Of a stretch of 64,000 nt of DNA, positions 63,610 to 64,000 are shown in pieces; the stretch's first letter is position 1, and each line of letters opens with the position of its first letter. A model generated the notes under the pieces. The model was not told the DNA's origin. It saw nothing but the letters and a program-made list of their open reading frames with translations, and did not search any database. The translations under genes were made by a program, and so were the position numbers. The stretch is from Chondrilla cf. caribensis (lineage: Eukaryota; Porifera; Demospongiae; Chondrillida; Chondrillidae). The stretch is taken from NCBI GenBank assembly GCA_964020155.1, contig OZ026560.1, positions 1,985,001-2,049,000 on the forward strand, in the 5' to 3' direction.

Positions 63610-64000
63610 TTACCTGACCTCCACTGACTGAAGGTAGCCTTGGGAGAGAGCACAGGACTGGGCAGGGGCATAACTCCCTAAGAATGTATTAATTTTATAA
63701 ATCATCCCCAAATTGAAAATTGAAAAGCTGGAGCCTAGGAAGGGGTCCATCCAGGCCAGGAAATTGGGATCCCTGCAGAACATGCAAGTGGCGAATAGCA
63801 GCAAGATACTGTAGCTCTTGATGGTCTGCCAACGCAAGCCCATGTCAGACAGGTGTATTGCAAACAGCATGAGTAGGTGCTCAGAAGCAGGGAAAGGGGG
63901 CTGTCGAAATTGGTTGCAGTACTGCAGGTATCGGCGCTGACCTGATGCATATGAGCAGGCTGTGGAGTCTGCTATACCTACTGACAAAAACTGCTGAAGT
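63610..64000 (-). pseudogene. DIRS/Crypton-type tyrosine recombinase fragment
   Basis: Minus frame reaching the right edge: QQFLSVGIADSTACSYASGQ, RRYLQYCNQF, PPFPASEHLLMLFAIHLSDM, LRWQTIKSY. This is the N-terminal SAM-like core-binding domain of YR retroelement recombinases. The catalytic R-H-R-Y domain is absent; a stop-bordered tail follows. It probably lies in a kinesin intron. 63481-63600 shows nothing else. Confidence 0.6.

Overview
The window is eukaryotic, intron-rich and AT-rich. It looks like an invertebrate metazoan, most likely an early-branching one such as a sponge; the species cannot be fixed from sequence alone. Reasons: GT-AG introns, metazoan genes (CENP-E-like kinesin-7, TTLL glutamylase, DCAF12, POLG, NDUFA8, RPS17), a LEM domain, and a dense, varied load of LINE, DIRS-like, Ty3-like and small inverted-repeat DNA elements. 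Introns are full of TACGTA/GTAC-type palindromic simple sequence. I built all gene models by hand from splice signals, intron phase and protein family pattern; coordinates may be off by a base or two.

Layout. (1) 1-12357, minus: a 12-exon gene that reads as an N-terminal LEM domain joined in frame to a complete-looking N-acetylneuraminate lyase; it runs off the left edge. Its introns hold a CAGTG-ended DNA element, a decayed Ty3/gypsy element, a TA-flanked element and a DIRS-like RT remnant. (2) 13611-32851, plus: a 17-exon TTLL6/13-type tubulin glutamylase (676 codons), head-to-head with the first gene. Its introns carry a full-length LINE (antisense, 22260-26945), two copies of a foldback repeat, a second CAGTG element, a mariner-like element and a 38-bp-TIR element. 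(3) 32852-36080: long hairpin, minisatellites and a few unassigned exon-like pieces. (4) 36081-41633, minus: mitochondrial DNA polymerase gamma (16 exons), separated by 66 bp from (5) 41700-42053, plus: intronless NDUFA8. (6) 42054-52000: accessory repeat-rich block with a TA-flanked MITE, a 5'-truncated LINE copy, a foldback, a possible first exon, a 36-bp minisatellite, Ulp1-like exon pieces, an inverted-repeat element containing a broken RecQ-like helicase start, and an RTE endonuclease fragment. (7) 52001-55118, minus: DCAF12 WD40 protein. (8) 55787-57430, plus: RPS17. (9) 57540-63480+, plus: kinesin-7 whose tail exon encodes 23 tandem 14-residue units, nearly all with a VQT core; it continues past the window. 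A DIRS-type tyrosine recombinase fragment lies at the right edge.

How they relate: POLG and NDUFA8 are both nuclear genes for mitochondrial proteins and share a tiny divergent promoter. TTLL (microtubule glutamylation) and kinesin-7 (microtubule motor) are cytoskeletal, but nothing in the sequence shows co-regulation. The observations most worth following are the LEM-lyase fusion, the kinesin VQT array (possible dynein light chain LC8 scaffold), and the LINE whose second ORF sits in the -1 frame behind a U-UUU-UUA heptamer.
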